NCBI RefSeq assembly: GCF_947179515.1 | Contig: NC_067473.1 | Span: forward strand, 103,666,282 to 103,730,281 | Direction: 5' to 3' | Origin: Apodemus sylvaticus | Taxonomy: Eukaryota > Chordata > Mammalia > Rodentia > Muridae | Length of the DNA stretch: 64,000 bases | Shown here: piece after piece, positions 13,062 to 25,800 of the stretch | Numbering within the stretch: the first letter of the stretch is position 1 | Layout: every line of letters begins with the position of its first letter | Translations under genes and position numbers: made by a program | Notes under the pieces: model-generated | What the model was told of the DNA's origin: nothing | Databases searched by the model: none | Seen by the model: only the letters and a program-made list of their open reading frames with translations

Positions 13062-15247
13062 ACTCAATAAAATTCTTGCCCACTGAATCCAAGAACACAT
13101 CAAAACGATCATCCACCATGATCAAGTAGGCTTCATCCAGGGATGCAGGGATGGTTCAATATAAAGAAATCCATCAATGCTATCCACTACATAAACAAAC
13201 TCAAAGAAAAAATCCACATGATCATTTCATTAGATGCTGAAAAGGCATTTGACAAAATTCAGCATCCTTTCATGCTAAAAGTCTTGGAAAGGACAGGAAT
13301 TCAAGGTCCAGATCTAAACATAGTAAAAGCAATATACATCAAACCGGTAGCCAACATCAAACTAAATGGAGAGAAACTTGAAGCAATCCCACTAAAATCA
13401 GGGACTAGACTAGGCTTCCCCCTCTCTCCATATGTTTTCAATATAGTTCTTGAAGTCCTAGCTAGAGCAATTAGACAACATAAGGAGGTCAAAGGGATAC
13501 AAATTGGAAAGGAAGAAGTCAAACTATCACTTTTTGCAGATGATATGATAGTATACTTAAGTGACCCAAAAAACTCTACTAGAGAACTCCTACAGCTGAT
13601 AAACAACTTCAGCAAAGTGGCTTGCTACAAAATCAACTCAAGCAAATCAGTTGCCTTTATATACTCAAAGGATAAGCACACTGAGAAAGAAATTAGGGAA
13701 ATGACACCCTTCATAATAGCCACAAACAGCATAAAGTATTTTGGGGTGACTCTAACCAAACAAGTGAAAGACCTATATAACAAAAACTTCAGATCTCTGA
13801 AGAAGGAAATTGAAGAAGATCTCAGAAAATGGAAAAAATTTTCCATGCTCATGGATTGGCAGGATTAATATAGTTAAAATGGCCATATTGCCAAAGACAA
13901 TCTCTAGATTCAATGCAATCCCCATCAAAATCCCAACCCAGTTCTTCATAGAGCTAGAAAGAGCAATTCTCAAATTCATCTGGAATAACAAAAAACCCAG
14001 GATAGCTAAAACTATTCTCAACAGTAAAAGGGGGATTCAGTATTCCAGACCTCAAACTTTACTTCAGACCAGTAGTGATAAAAACAGCATGGTATTGGTA
14101 CAATGTCAGGCAAGTGGATAAATGGAATAGGACTGAAGACCCAGAAATGAACCCACACACCTATGGTCACTTGATCTTTGACAAAGGAGTTGAAAGCATC
14201 CAGTGGAAAAAAAAGATAGTCTTTTCACCAAATGGTGCTGGTTCAATTGGAGGTCAGCATGCAGAAGAATGCGAATTGATCCATTCTTAATCTCCTTTTA
14301 CTAAGCTCAACTCCAAATGGATCAAGTACCTCCACATAAAAGCTGACACACTGAAGCTAATAGAAAGGAAACTGGGGAAGACCCTTGAGGACATGGGCAC
14401 AGGGAAAAAGTTCCTGAATAGAACACGAATAGCTTATGCTCTAAGATCAAGAATTGACAAATGGGACCTCATAAAACTACAAAGTTTCTGTAAGGCAAAG
14501 TACACTGTCCCTTTGACAAAAGGACAAAACATCAACCAACAGATTGGGAAAGGACCTTTACCAACCCAAATATCTAATATATTCAGAGAACTCAAGAAGG
14601 TAGGACCTAGACATCCAAATAACCCCATTAAAAAGTGGGGTACCGAGCTAAACAAATATTTTTCACATGAAGAACTTCGGAGGGCTGAGAAACACCTTAA
14701 GAAATGTTCAACATCATTAATCATTAGAGAAATGCAAATCAGAACAACCCTGAGATTTCACCTTACACCAGTCAGAATGGCTAAGATTAAAAACTCAGGA
14801 GACAGCTGGTGTTGGTGAGGATGTGGCGAAAGAGGAACACTCCTCCACTGCTGGTGGGATTGTAAGATAGTGCAACCACTTTGGAAATCAGTCTGGAGGT
14901 TCCTCAGAAAACTGGGCATGGCACTTCCGGAGGACCCTGCTATACCACTCCTGGGCATATACCCAGAGGATTCCCCAGCATGTAATAAGGACACGTGCTC
15001 CACTATGTTCATAGCAGCCCTATTTGTAGTAGCCAGAAGTTGGAAACAACCCAGGTGTCCCTCAACGGAGAAATGGATACAAAAAATGTGGCATATTTAC
15101 ACAATGGAGTACTATTCAGCAATTAGAAACAATGAATTCATGAAATTCTTAGACAAATGGATGGAGCTGGAGAACATCATACTAAGTTAGGTAACCCATT
15201 CTCAAAAGATCAGTCATGGTATGCACTCACTGATAAGTGGATATTAA
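13062..15247 (+). pseudogene. L1-C ORF2, reverse transcriptase to C terminus (broken)
   Basis: After the inversion the plus-strand ORF2 resumes at the start of the reverse transcriptase core. FADD is intact near 13530-13545 ('LFADDMIVYLSD'). The frame breaks near 13868 and several times before 14390. A TGA at 14817 falls in the cysteine-rich motif, where relatives have an Arg CGA codon (CpG decay). The rest of the C-terminal region runs to near 15190, and the family stop lies at 15245. The upstream endonuclease is inverted and incomplete, so no functional ORF2p can be made. Confidence 0.9.
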
Positions 15248-15512
15248 CCTAGAAACTTGGAATACCCAAGAAATAATCCACATATTAAATGATGTCCAAA
15301 AAGAACAGAGGAGTGGCCCCTGGTTCTGGAAATACTCAATGCAACAGTATAGGGGAATACCAGAACAGGGAAGTGGGAAGGAGTAGATGGAGGAACTAGG
15401 GGAGGGACGAGGGCTTATGGGACTTGCGGGGAGTGGGGACCCAGAAAAGGGGAAATCGTATGATATGTAAATAAAGAATACATCGAATAAAACAAAGAAT
15501 ACAGATGGAAAA
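15248..15512 (+). other. L1-C 3' UTR and tail
   Basis: A G-rich short 3' UTR contains 'gtaaataaagaatacatcga' followed by an A-rich tail with 'aataaaacaaagaat'. An AATAAA polyadenylation signal is visible at 15486-15491. Confidence 0.85.
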
Positions 15513-15526
15513 AATTGACATTGTTA
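15513..15526. repeat. L1-C target-site duplication, right copy
   Basis: This 14-bp copy (aattgacattgtta) directly follows the A-rich tail and differs from the left copy at one base. Confidence 0.9.
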
Positions 15527-15532
15527 ATTAAA

Positions 15533-15850
15533 TAATTTACTGAGCATGATTTTGAGTCTTAATTACCAATTTGGATCAACCCAGAATCACCTGGAAAAGA
15601 AGTCTCAATGATGAAGGATTGTCTAGATTGGGTTGGCCCATAATAATATCTGTGGGACTGAGTACTAAGTGTGCATATATTTAATCACTCTTTTTTTGAC
15701 AAGAGGTGATGTGACTAGATGCTGCCAGATTTCTGCTATCTTGACCACACTATAGTGTAGAGTTGTGAAATAAAATAAAGATCTTTTTCAAAACCTGCTT
15801 TTGTCAGTGTATTCTCTCATCTGAACTGAAATAAAACTGGAACATTGAAC
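15533..15850 (+). repeat. Old rodent interspersed repeat, family name uncertain
   Basis: It carries 'agaatcacctggaaaagaa' early and 'aataaagatctttttcaaaa' late. Both are hallmarks of a common rodent medium-length repeat that I recognise from memory but cannot name safely. A related copy seems to lie at 47520-47885. Confidence 0.5.
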
Positions 15851-15910
15851 AACACTTATGACTGGTACTAGCTCATAGTCCCTCCTTGCCACAGTATATA
15901 CACATGTGCA

Positions 15911-16001
15911 AAACACACACACACGCACACGCACACACACACACACACACACTCACATACACACATACACACGTATGCATGCACACATATATGTCCAGAG
16001 A

Positions 16002-16064
<63 letters not shown>

Positions 16065-16065
16065 A
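15911..16065. repeat. (CA)n and (TA)n microsatellite cluster
   Basis: A CA-rich tract (15911-15972) is followed by about 24 TA units (16004-16051) and a short CA tail. Confidence 0.97.
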
Positions 16066-16978
16066 GACTGACAACAAATACCTTTTCATAGACCAAAGAG
16101 GGTAAGTAGGCAGAAAGTAAAAGGTTTTAGGAAAGGAGGCTTGATTTCTCCAGAGAAAGCCTGAGTTGTGTTCATTAGCCTTGAAAAGTTCTTGTCTCAT
16201 CCTGGTGATTGAGCAGTGGCTGGAGAGAAGTTGAAGAGAGATGGAAAGAATGCACCTGGGAAATACAACAGATGGGGCTCAACCTTTCAGGGCAAGTAGA
16301 GTTTTTGCAGGTCTATTGATTTTCTTTTTGAAATATCATTTGAGAAGCTCTCTCAAGATTGTGAGTGAGGATATTTTTAAGCAGATTATAGCAGATAAAT
16401 GTTTATGCTCATCACTGCCATCTCTAAGTTTTTGGTACCCATTGGGGCGATGTGTTTCTATCATTCATAGTACTGCCATTTTCCAAGCAGAGGTACTGCT
16501 ACTCCAGTGAATTCTCCCATTAATTTAGTTCTTGCTGAGTGTCTTGAAAAGGAAGCAAAGGAAAGGGTGATTTTTTTTTATTTCACCATTATGTTTTGAA
16601 AGACTTTTTGGCTTGAAGAAATCTTTGAAGTTGTAGCTATGATTTTAAGATTAACAGTAGTGATTTCAGGGACCTGTTATTATGGAAGAAGCTATAGCTC
16701 ATCTGTGAAGGTGAGTTTAAAATTTCCTGGTCTAAAGCAATAATGAAATTCTGGGTTTTTTTTTGTTTTTTTTTTTGTTGTTTTTTTTTTTTGTTTGTTT
16801 GTTTTTTACTCAAGGACAGTCTGGGATAGAATGGCACTTTCTTCCAGGAAGAAAAGAAGAAATAGTGAGGGTTGACATCTCTTTGAAAATGACACAAGTC
16901 TCTATAAACTTGCCCTGAAGACCAATTTAAGATATAACAAATTTTGCTTTATTGTTTTGCTTTTTGGTGTGTGTGTGT

Positions 16979-17014
<36 letters not shown>

Positions 17015-18220
17015 GTGCGTGTGCGTGTGCGTGTGCGTGTGTATGTGTGTGTGTGTGAAAACTGACCTGGAAAATTAGGACTGCTTTGCCTCAATTTTTC
17101 TACATGTATAATTCAGCTTTGGCTAACATTTAAAATTGTCTCTTTAGAAATTGCAGTCTGGCTGTTTCCTTCTTTGAATGAAGAATATAGTCTAAGTTGG
17201 GCAGAGACTAGGTTGCCCATCTACTATGGGCAATAAGAAATTCAGTGTCTATATGCCTTCATATATTTATAATTATGAAAAATGTCAAATTTAATACAAC
17301 CTCAAGGATTTACCCCATTAATTTAGCTTCTAAGTAATCCTTGGAAAAGAAGCAATAGAAACTATGATTTGATAAATAGCATATAAAATTTAGTGGAAAT
17401 CAAGTTATAATGGAGGGAATGAGGAGATAAAAACTGTATAACAACGGTCAGGAAATTGATAAAAGATTTTATAGAATTCAGAGGGAGAATTTTGTGAGAA
17501 GAAAGGAGATGAAAGGAAAAATGTCATAAAGAAGGGCGAATCTAAGAAAGGTCTAAAGAAAGAGCAGAAAATTGCAGAGAAGAAGTACAAAGGAGGGGAT
17601 CCAATACAGTGTTCATGGAATGCATTTCTCTCATTTCTGCCATCCTCTTTACTTAAGAGAAATGGAAGTCCCAGCTAATATATAGAATGAGAAGGTTGCA
17701 TCAACCATATTTCTTAATGAAAAGAGTATTCAGAAATAGTAAAAGGAGTTTTTCAGTATTATTCCTTAAAATAACAAAGAAAAGTAATACTGACAAGTTT
17801 CGGGAATGGAAGGAGCTCAGAAAGCCTCAATGTGGAAGATTCTGCAAGATGGATGATTAGAAACTTCTCACCACCTCAGGAGGTTCTGGAATCCTGTCAT
17901 GGATAACTGCTAGAGCATCACCCAATGAACCTCTGCACTCATCCTTCCTTCCCGTGGTAGGTTCATTTATGTTTCTAAGTTTCTTACTGCATTAGGCCCT
18001 TTTGTGCCATATACATGACAGGAGCAGGAGGATGCTTTGGCTCAGGGGCTTTCAGTCCTTCACAGAGGAAGGCAAGGCAGATGTCTCCTCTACGAGGCCT
18101 GGAACATGAGATGAGACATATTCACTAATAGAGGAACAGGTGGAAGAGTAAAATAAATTGGAACCATAGGTTGGCATAATCTCCAGTCTCAACCTTAGGA
18201 TCCCACATTTCCTTACTATG
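16066..18220. other. Non-coding stretch with T-runs and a GT microsatellite
   Basis: It contains an interrupted T/TTTG tract at 16757-16806 and a GT/GC-GT microsatellite at 16966-17058. No gene-like frame with supporting motifs is seen. The frame at 16241-16510 has no recognisable domain. Confidence 0.6.
16966..17058. repeat. (GT)n microsatellite, interrupted
   Basis: GT repeats with scattered GC and AT interruptions. Confidence 0.95.
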
Positions 18221-18581
18221 TCATATTTTCAGAGGTTCTATAGCTTTCAGAAAGTACCACAAGCTGAGCACTGAGCATTCCTGAACTTGAGGGTCCCTTT
18301 CCACATTAAAAACCAAAACATTCACCTTTTTGTTTCCATGCTCTTCAGTGTGTATAGTTAATTCTTTCCCACCAATGGTAGGATGCTCAAATTTGTATCC
18401 CTTGACTTTGGGTTTGACCACTTTTCTGCTTACTGCCAGTGGGTCATAAGTTAGGGAATATGATGCAAAAGTGGCTTTAATCATAATTCCACAGTTCTTC
18501 TCTCTAGCTTCTGCTGTCACTGTTGAAAGGTTGTTGCAGTTGTCCTCAGAGCCTTCAAAATAAGAGACACATAGAGTAAAC
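18221..18581 (-). CDS. Candidate terminal coding exon of an unrecognised gene
   Basis: A minus-strand open frame ends at TGA 18221-18223. It has an acceptable splice acceptor on its upstream side: pyrimidine-rich 'ctacctctttactcag' ends at 18582, with 'gttaat' as a possible branch site. From there about 119 codons are open, with four cysteines and no low complexity, passing through 'GYKFEHPTIGGKELTIHTEE'. Composition looks like a real extracellular or beta-rich protein rather than random frame, but I cannot name the family. There is no good ATG start, which fits an internal or last exon. No polyadenylation signal is evident close downstream. It could be an exon relic or chance. Confidence 0.35.
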
Positions 18582-20384
18582 CTGAGTAAAGAGGTAGCAT
18601 TAACTACGTGCCCACTAAGCAGGGTAGCAGGGCTCAGCCAAGCTTAATAAAATGAATGCAGTGACACCACTAGGAATGAGGAGGAAATAACTGTCCATTA
18701 TTTAACCCACTGAGATTTTGTGCTTAGATGTTGCAATATAACATTTGTTTCAGTGTTGCCTTGATTCAGGTTTAAAGCTCTTGGCTGAAGGCAACCCCAC
18801 CTTATCATGTCAGGAATAGTTATTTGAACATACCTTATTCACATCCTTCATTGGGTTTCAGCATTCATCCATCCTGTTAACCTTGGGCCTGGTGTCAGAC
18901 ACCTTGGACCAGGCCTATACTTTCGAACCTGAAGAGATTATTCAAAAATATCTAGTCTATGGGAGATTGAGATTCTAAACTAACAATTCTGAGTACTGAA
19001 AACAAGTTGGTCCTCCAATTCTCTGGCTTTCAATTCCTCTATGCTCCATTATTTAGCCAGGTGTTAGTGTTTTGTAGCTACAACAAGCAAATATTATGCA
19101 GTAATTCTCAAGCAACATTTTAAGATACCATGTGCTTGATATCACAGGTCACATATAAATATCTGAGTTTTCCCCATGGTGTTTCTGACTTTATAACTTT
19201 GTTTGCACCAGCATTTTCAAAGTACATTTAATGGGAGGGAAAGGCACATGACAGAATTCAGGTTCTCTTAACATATGTGAAATGGAAAACAATTTCACCA
19301 AGTCTTTCATGTAATTTTTAAACTTCAGTTCTATGTGAGGTGCACACCGTGTAATTTTCTAAGAAAATGATCATAGCACCTTGGGTATCATGCAAATGAA
19401 ATCTTTTTTTTAATGGCAAAGTCTTTGGGATCTTTGGCTAGTAGTTATGTATAATGATGCCTCACCTTTTTTTCCTGGAATAGGAGGTTATTAATGATAT
19501 TGTCCCCCTCCTCTTATATTCTATATAAACAGGGTGGAGATATTACCAGGTTTAAAAAAGCATAGAAGGTTTCTGTGATTATATAAAAGTATCTTGGCAC
19601 AGTTAAAAACTATAAAAATGCCATGGAAAAACACATACAACTAACATTATATAGACTTAGTGCTTTATACTTAGAAATATATGTATATAAATGTGTGTAA
19701 GCATATACATGTATTATACATACACACATATGATTTCAATAATAGTTAATAAAAGAAGATATAACATTGAAGGAGGGTTGAGAGCAGTGTATCAGAGATT
19801 TTAGATGGAGGAAAGGGGAGAGAAAATGTTGTAATTATATTGTAATCTCAAAAATGAAAAAAGAAGTGAAGACAGGCAAAAATTATAAATGCTTTTCTGT
19901 TCTATTATCTCAAACACACAATTTCTGCTTTAGAATTATAAAAATATAATGATATAATACTCTGATGAAGTAAAGGAAATCTGAAATAATTATAAGACAC
20001 TTCATTGAAATATTAACAGTTTAATTTATTCAATAGCATGTGCCAATCACATCCTGTCAATCTTTTGTTTTTCTGGAATGATGGCTAATGAAAGTTGGAT
20101 TACAAAGTGCGACTGTATTAAACATTCTGTTATTTGTTCTGGTTCTGTTGCTATGCCACTTACTAAGGCTTTAATTCTCTAATATATTCAATATTATGGG
20201 TAATTACAGAAGCCATGGTAATATCAAAAGCGGTACACATCATAGTAAACATAACTATGAGCTAGTAAGCTATGAAAATATAAAATAGCTATATTAAAGT
20301 ATTTCATTAATATTCAAGCAGTTTTATTAGTGAGGCACAATAATAATGACTATATTACTCATAAATTGTAAATGTTCCACAAAT
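18582..20384. other. Non-coding stretch upstream of L1-D
   Basis: AT-rich sequence with no recognised repeat or gene. If the candidate exon at 18221-18581 is real, upstream exons or introns of that minus-strand gene may lie here, but I found none I could support. Confidence 0.4.
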
Positions 20385-20399
20385 CAGAGATTTCTTCTT
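20385..20399. repeat. Target copy 1 of L1-D/L1-E pair
   Basis: The 15-mer 'cagagatttcttctt' is found here, at 26876-26890 and at 33479-33493, identical in all three. The last copy is followed by 'aaag', giving the endonuclease-like site TTCTT/AAAG. Confidence 0.95.
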
Positions 20400-20656
20400 T
20401 TTTTATTTATTTTAAAATTTATTGATATATTTATTTACATTTCAAATGATTTCCCCTTTTCTGGACCTCCACTCCCTGAAAGTTCCATCAGTCCCCTTCC
20501 CTCCCCTGTTTTCCCACCCAACCCTTCCCACTTCCCTGTTGTGATTTTGCTCTATACTGCTTCACTGAGTCTTTCCATAACAAGGAGCCACTCCTCCGTT
20601 CTTCTTGTACCTCATTTGATGTGTGGATTATGTTTTGGGTATTCCAGTTTTCTAGG

Positions 20657-23600
20657 TTAATATCCACTTATTAGTGAGTGCATACCATGATTCATCTTTT
20701 GAATCTGGGTTACCTCACTTAGTATGATGTTCTCCAGCTCCATCCATTTGCCTAAGAATTTCATGAATTCATTGTTTCTAATGGCGGAATAGTACTCCAT
20801 TGTGTATATATACCACATTTTTTGCATCCACTCTTCTGTTGGGGGATACCTGGGTTCTTTCCAAATTCTGGCAATTATAAATAGGGCTGCTATGAACATA
20901 GTGGAACATGTATCCTTATTACATGCTGGGGAATCTTTTGGGTATATGCCCAGGAGTGGTACAGCAGTATCTTCTGGAAGCGAGGTGCCCAGTTTTCGGA
21001 GGAACCGCCAGACTGATTTCCAGAGTGGTTGTACCAATTTGCAACCCCACCAGCAGTGGAGGAGTGTTCCTCTTTCTCCACATCCTCGCCAACACCTTCT
21101 GTCTCCTGAATTTTTAATCTTAGCCATTCTGACTGGTGTAAGGTGAAATCTCAGTGTTTGTTTTGCATTTCCCTAATGACTAATGAAGTTGAGCATTTTT
21201 TAAGATGTTTCTCTGCCATCCGAAGTTCTTCAGGTGAGAATTCTTTGTTTAACTCTGTACCCCATTTTTTAATAGGATTGTTTGGTTTTCTGGAGTCTAA
21301 CTTCTTGAGTTCTTTATATATATTGGATATTAGCCCTCTATCTGATGTAGGATTGGTGAAGATCTTTTCCCAATTTGTTGGTTGCCCATTTGTCCTTTTG
21401 ATGGTGTCCTTTGCCTTACAGAAACTTTGAAATTTTATGAGGTCCCATTTGTCAATTCTTGACCTTAGAGCATACACTATTGGTGTTTTGTTCAGAAACT
21501 TTCTCTCTGTACCGATGTCCTCAAGGGTCTTCCCCAGTTTCTTTTCTATTAGCTTCAGCGTGTCTGGCTTTATGTGGAGGTCCTTGATCCATTTGGACTT
21601 GAGCTTAGTACAAGGAGACAAGGATGGATCAATTCGCATTCTTCTGCACGCTGATCTCCAGTTGAACCAGCACCATTTGTTGAAAAGGCTATCTTTTTTC
21701 CATTGGATGTTTTCAGCCCCTTTGTCGAGGATCAAGTGGCCATAGGTGTGTGGGTTCAATTCTGGATCTTCAATCCTGTTCCATTGATCTGCCTGCCTGT
21801 CACTGTACCAATACCATGCAGTTTTTAACACTATTGCTCTGTAGTATTGCTTGAGGTCAGGGATACTGATTCCCTCAGAATTTCTTTTGTTGCTGAGAAT
21901 AGTTTTAGCTATCCTGGGTTTTTTGTTATTCCAGATGAATTTGAGAATTGCTCTTTCTAACTCTGTGAAGAATTGAGTTGGGATTTTGATGAGTATTGCA
22001 TTGAATCTGTATATTGCTTTTGGCAAAATGACCATGTTAACTATATTGATCCTGCTGATCCATGAGCATGGGAGATTTTCCCATTTTTTGAGGTCTTCTT
22101 CCATTTCCTTCTTCAGAGTCTTGAAGTTCTTTTCATACAGATCTTTCACATGTTTGGTAAGAGTCACCCCAAGGTACTTTATACTGTTTGTGGCTATTGT
22201 GAAGGGGGTCATTTCCCTAATTTCTTTCTCAGCCTGCTTATCCTTTGAGTATAGGAAGGCCATTGATTTGCTTGAGTTGATTTTATAACCTGCCACTTTG
22301 CTGCAGTTGTTTATCAGCTATAGGAGTTCTCTAGTGGAGTTTTTTGGGTCACTTAGGTAGACTATCATGCCATCTGCAAATAAAGATAGTTTGACTTCTT
22401 CCTTTCCAATTTGTATCCCTTTGACCTCCTTATGTTGTCGAATTGCCAGAGCTAGTACCTCAAGTACAATATTGAAAAGATAAGGAGAAAGTGGGCAGCC
22501 CTGTCTAGTCCCTGATTTTAGTGTGATTGCTTCAAGTTTCTCTCCATTTAGTTTGATGCTGGCTACCCATTTGCTGTATATTGCTTTAACGATGTTTAGG
22601 TATGGGCCTTGAATTCTTGTTCTTTCTAAGACTTTAAGCATGAAAGGATGCTGAATTTTGTCTAATGCTTTTTCAGCATCCAATAAAATGACCATGTGGG
22701 GTTTTTTTTTTGAGTTTGTTTATGTAGTGGATTGCATTGATGGATCTCCGTATATTGAACCAACCCTGCATCCCTGGGATAAAGCCTACTTGATCATGGT
22801 GAATGATCGTTTTGATGTGTTCTTGGATTCAGTTGGCAAGAATTTTATTGAGTATTTTTGCATCGATGTTCATAAGGGAAATTGGTCTGAAGTTCTCTTT
22901 TTTTGTTGGATTTTTGTGTGGTTTTGGTATCAGTGTAATTGTGGTTTCGTAGAAGGAATTGGGTAGTGTTCCTTCTGTTTCTATTTTATGGAATAGTTTT
23001 GAAGAGTATTGGTGTTAGGTCTTCTTTGAAGGTCTGATAGAATTCTGCACTGAAACCATCTGGTCCTGTGCTTTTTTTGGTTGGAAGACTTTCTATGACC
23101 TCTTCTATTTCTTTAGGGGTTATGGAACTGTTTAGATGATCTATTTGGTCCTGATTTAATTTTGGTATTTGGTATCTGTCAAGGAATTTGTCCATTTCCT
23201 CCAGATTCTCCAGTTGTGTTGAGTATAGGCTTTTGTAGTAGGATCTGATTATTTTTTGAATTTCCTCAGTTTCTGTTGTTATATCCCCCTTTTCATTTCT
23301 AATTTTGTTAATTTGGATACTTTCTCTGTGCCCTTTGGTCAGTCTGGCTAAGGGTTTATCTATCTTGTTGATTTTCTCAAAGAACCAGCTCCTGGATTCC
23401 TTGATTTTTTGTATGGTTCTCTTTGTTTCCATTTGGTTGATTTCAGCCCTGAGTTTGATGATTTCCTGTCTTCTACTCCTCCTGTGGGAATTGACTTCTT
23501 TTTGTTCCAGGGCTTTCAGGTGTGTCCTTAAGCTGCTAGTGTATGCTCTCTCTATTTCTTTTTGGAGGCACTCAGAGTTATGAGTTTTCCTCTTAGCAAT

Positions 23601-24476
23601 GCTTTCATTGTGTCCCAAATATTTGGGTATGTTGTGCCTTCATTTTAATTTAATTCTAATAAATCTCTTATTTCTTTCTTTATTTCTTCTTTGGCCAAGG
23701 TGTCACTGAGTAGAATATTGTTCAGCCTCCATGTGTATGTGGGCTTTCTGTTGTTTTTGTTGCTATTGAAAACCACTCTTACACCATAGTGATCTGATAG
23801 GAGGCATGGGATTAGTTCGATCTTCTTGTATTTGTTGAGGTCTGTCTTATGATCAATTATATGGTCGATTTTAGAGAAGGTACCATGAGGTCCTGAGAAA
23901 AAGGTATATTCTTTTGCTTTAGGGTGAAATGTTCTATAACATTTAGTCAAATCCAATTGGTCCCAAGCTTCAATTAGTTTTACTGTGTCCCTGTTTAGTT
24001 TCTGTTTTCCTGATCGGTCCATTGAGGAGAGTGGGGTGTTGAAGTCCCCCACAATTATTGTGTTAGGTGAAATGTGTGCTTTGAGCTTTAGTAAAGTTTC
24101 TTTTACGAATGAGGGTGCCTTTGAATTTGGCACATAGATGTTCAGAATTGAAAGTTCTTCTTGGTGGATTTTTCCTTTGACCAGCAAGAAGTGTCCCTCA
24201 GTGTCTCTTTTGATGACTTTTGGTTGAAAGTCAATTTTATCTGATATTAGAATGGCTACTCTGGCTCATTTCCTGTGACCATTGGCTTGTAAAATTGTCT
24301 TCCAGCCTTTTACTCTAAGGTAGTTTTTGTCTTTGACATTTAGGTGTTTCTTGTATGCAGCAAAATGTAGGGTACTGTTTCCTTATCCAGTCTGTTAGTC
24401 TATGTCTTTTTATTGGGGAATTGAGTCCATTGATGTTAAGAGATATTAAGGAATAGTGATTATTACTTCCTGTCAT
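20657..24476 (-). pseudogene. L1-D ORF2 (broken, RT active site altered)
   Basis: ATG at 24476 opens MTGSNNHYS. The endonuclease keeps GDFN near 24040. The reverse transcriptase box reads FADG instead of FADD: codon GGC on 22371-22369 replaces the second Asp, which is essential for catalysis in this family. A TAG near 22318 replaces a Gln codon. The frame is also lost near 21130-21150 by a small deletion and near 23000 and 23640. The C-terminal C-x3-C-x7-H-x4-C motif is intact near 21070. The ORF ends at the normal SGY-stop at 20657. No active enzyme is expected. Confidence 0.92.
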
Positions 24477-24536
24477 TTTGATGTTATTTTTATATTTGAG
24501 TGGTTATCTTCTTTTGGGTTTGATGAAGGAAGGTTA

Positions 24537-25448
24537 CTATCTTGCTTTTTCCAGGGTGTAGTTTCCCTCCTTGTATTGGAGTTTTCCTCCTATTATTCTT
24601 TGCAGAGCTGAGTTTGTGGAAAGATATTGTGTAAATTTAGTTTTGTCATGGAATATCTTGGTTTCTCCATCTATTGTGATTGAGAGTTTTGCTGGGTATA
24701 GTAGTCTTGGCTGACATTTGTGTTCTCTTAGAGTCTGCATGAGATCTGCCCAGGATCTTCTAGCTTTCATGGTCTCTGGTGTGAAGTCTGGTGTGATTCT
24801 GATAGGTCTTCCTTTATATGCTACTTGGCCTTTTTCTCTTACTGCCTTTAATATTCTTTCTTTGTTCAGTGCATTTGGGGTTTTAATTATTATGTAGTGA
24901 GAGGTATTTCTGCTCAGGTCCAGTCTGTTTGGAGTTCTGTAGGCTTCTTGTATATTCATAGGCATCTCTCTCTCTTTAAGTTGGGAAAGTTTTCTTCCAT
25001 AATTTTGTTGAAGATATTTGCTGGCCCTTTCAGTTGTAAATCTTCACTCTCATCTATACCTATAATCCTTAGGTTTGGTCTTCTCATTTTATCCTGGATT
25101 TCCTGGATGTTCTGGGATACAAGCTTTTTGCATTTTGCATTTTCTTTAACTGTTGAGTCAATGGTTTCTATGGTATCTTCAGCATCTGAGATTCTTTCTT
25201 CCATCTCTTGTATTCTGTTGTTTATATTTGCATCCATGGCCCCAGATTTCTTCTCAAGGTTTTCTATCTCCAAAGTTGTCTCCCTTTGTGATTTCTTAGT
25301 TGTTTCTTCTTCTGGTTTTATATCCAGGATGGTTTTGCTCAGTTCCATCATTTGTTTGTTTGTGTTTTCCTGTAATTCTTTAAGAGATTTTTGTGTTTCC
25401 TCTTTCATGACTTCTGCCTATTGACTCAAGTTCTCCTGCATTTCTTTA

Positions 25449-25503
<55 letters not shown>

Positions 25504-25800
25504 ATTTCTTCTTTATTGGCTTCTGTTTCTTGAGCCTTATTCTCCTGCATTTCTTTAAGTGATTTTTGTGTTTCCATTATACCGGTTTCTTGCTTATTCA
25601 TGTTCCCCTGTATTTCTTTAAGAGATTCATTTATGTCCTTTTTCTTCTAGCAGCATCATGACCAGTGATTTTAAATCCAAATCTTGTTTCTCTGGTGTGT
25701 TGGCATAACCAGGACTTGCTGATGTTGGAGAGTTTGGTTCAGATGCTGTCATATTGCCTAGATTTCTGTTAGTAGTGTTCCTGTGTTTGCCCTTTGCCAT
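24537..25800 (-). pseudogene. L1-D ORF1 (frameshift, giant A-run)
   Basis: ATG at 25800 opens MAKGKHRN. The coiled coil is interrupted by a run of about 53 A (sense) at 25449-25501, where relatives have five A before 'tcactta'. Downstream are the RRM motif and 'YPAKLSITIDGETKIF', ending at TAG 24537. A second break near 24965 comes from a CT-repeat slip ('ctctctctctct' on the plus strand) and shifts the frame between the two well-kept halves 24956-25408 and 24537-24965. This protein would be the RNA-binding L1 chaperone, but it is not made whole here. Confidence 0.9.
25449..25501. repeat. Poly-T tract (A-run within L1-D ORF1)
   Basis: About 53 uninterrupted T on the plus strand, expanded from a short A-run in ORF1 coding sequence. 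Confidence 0.95.
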
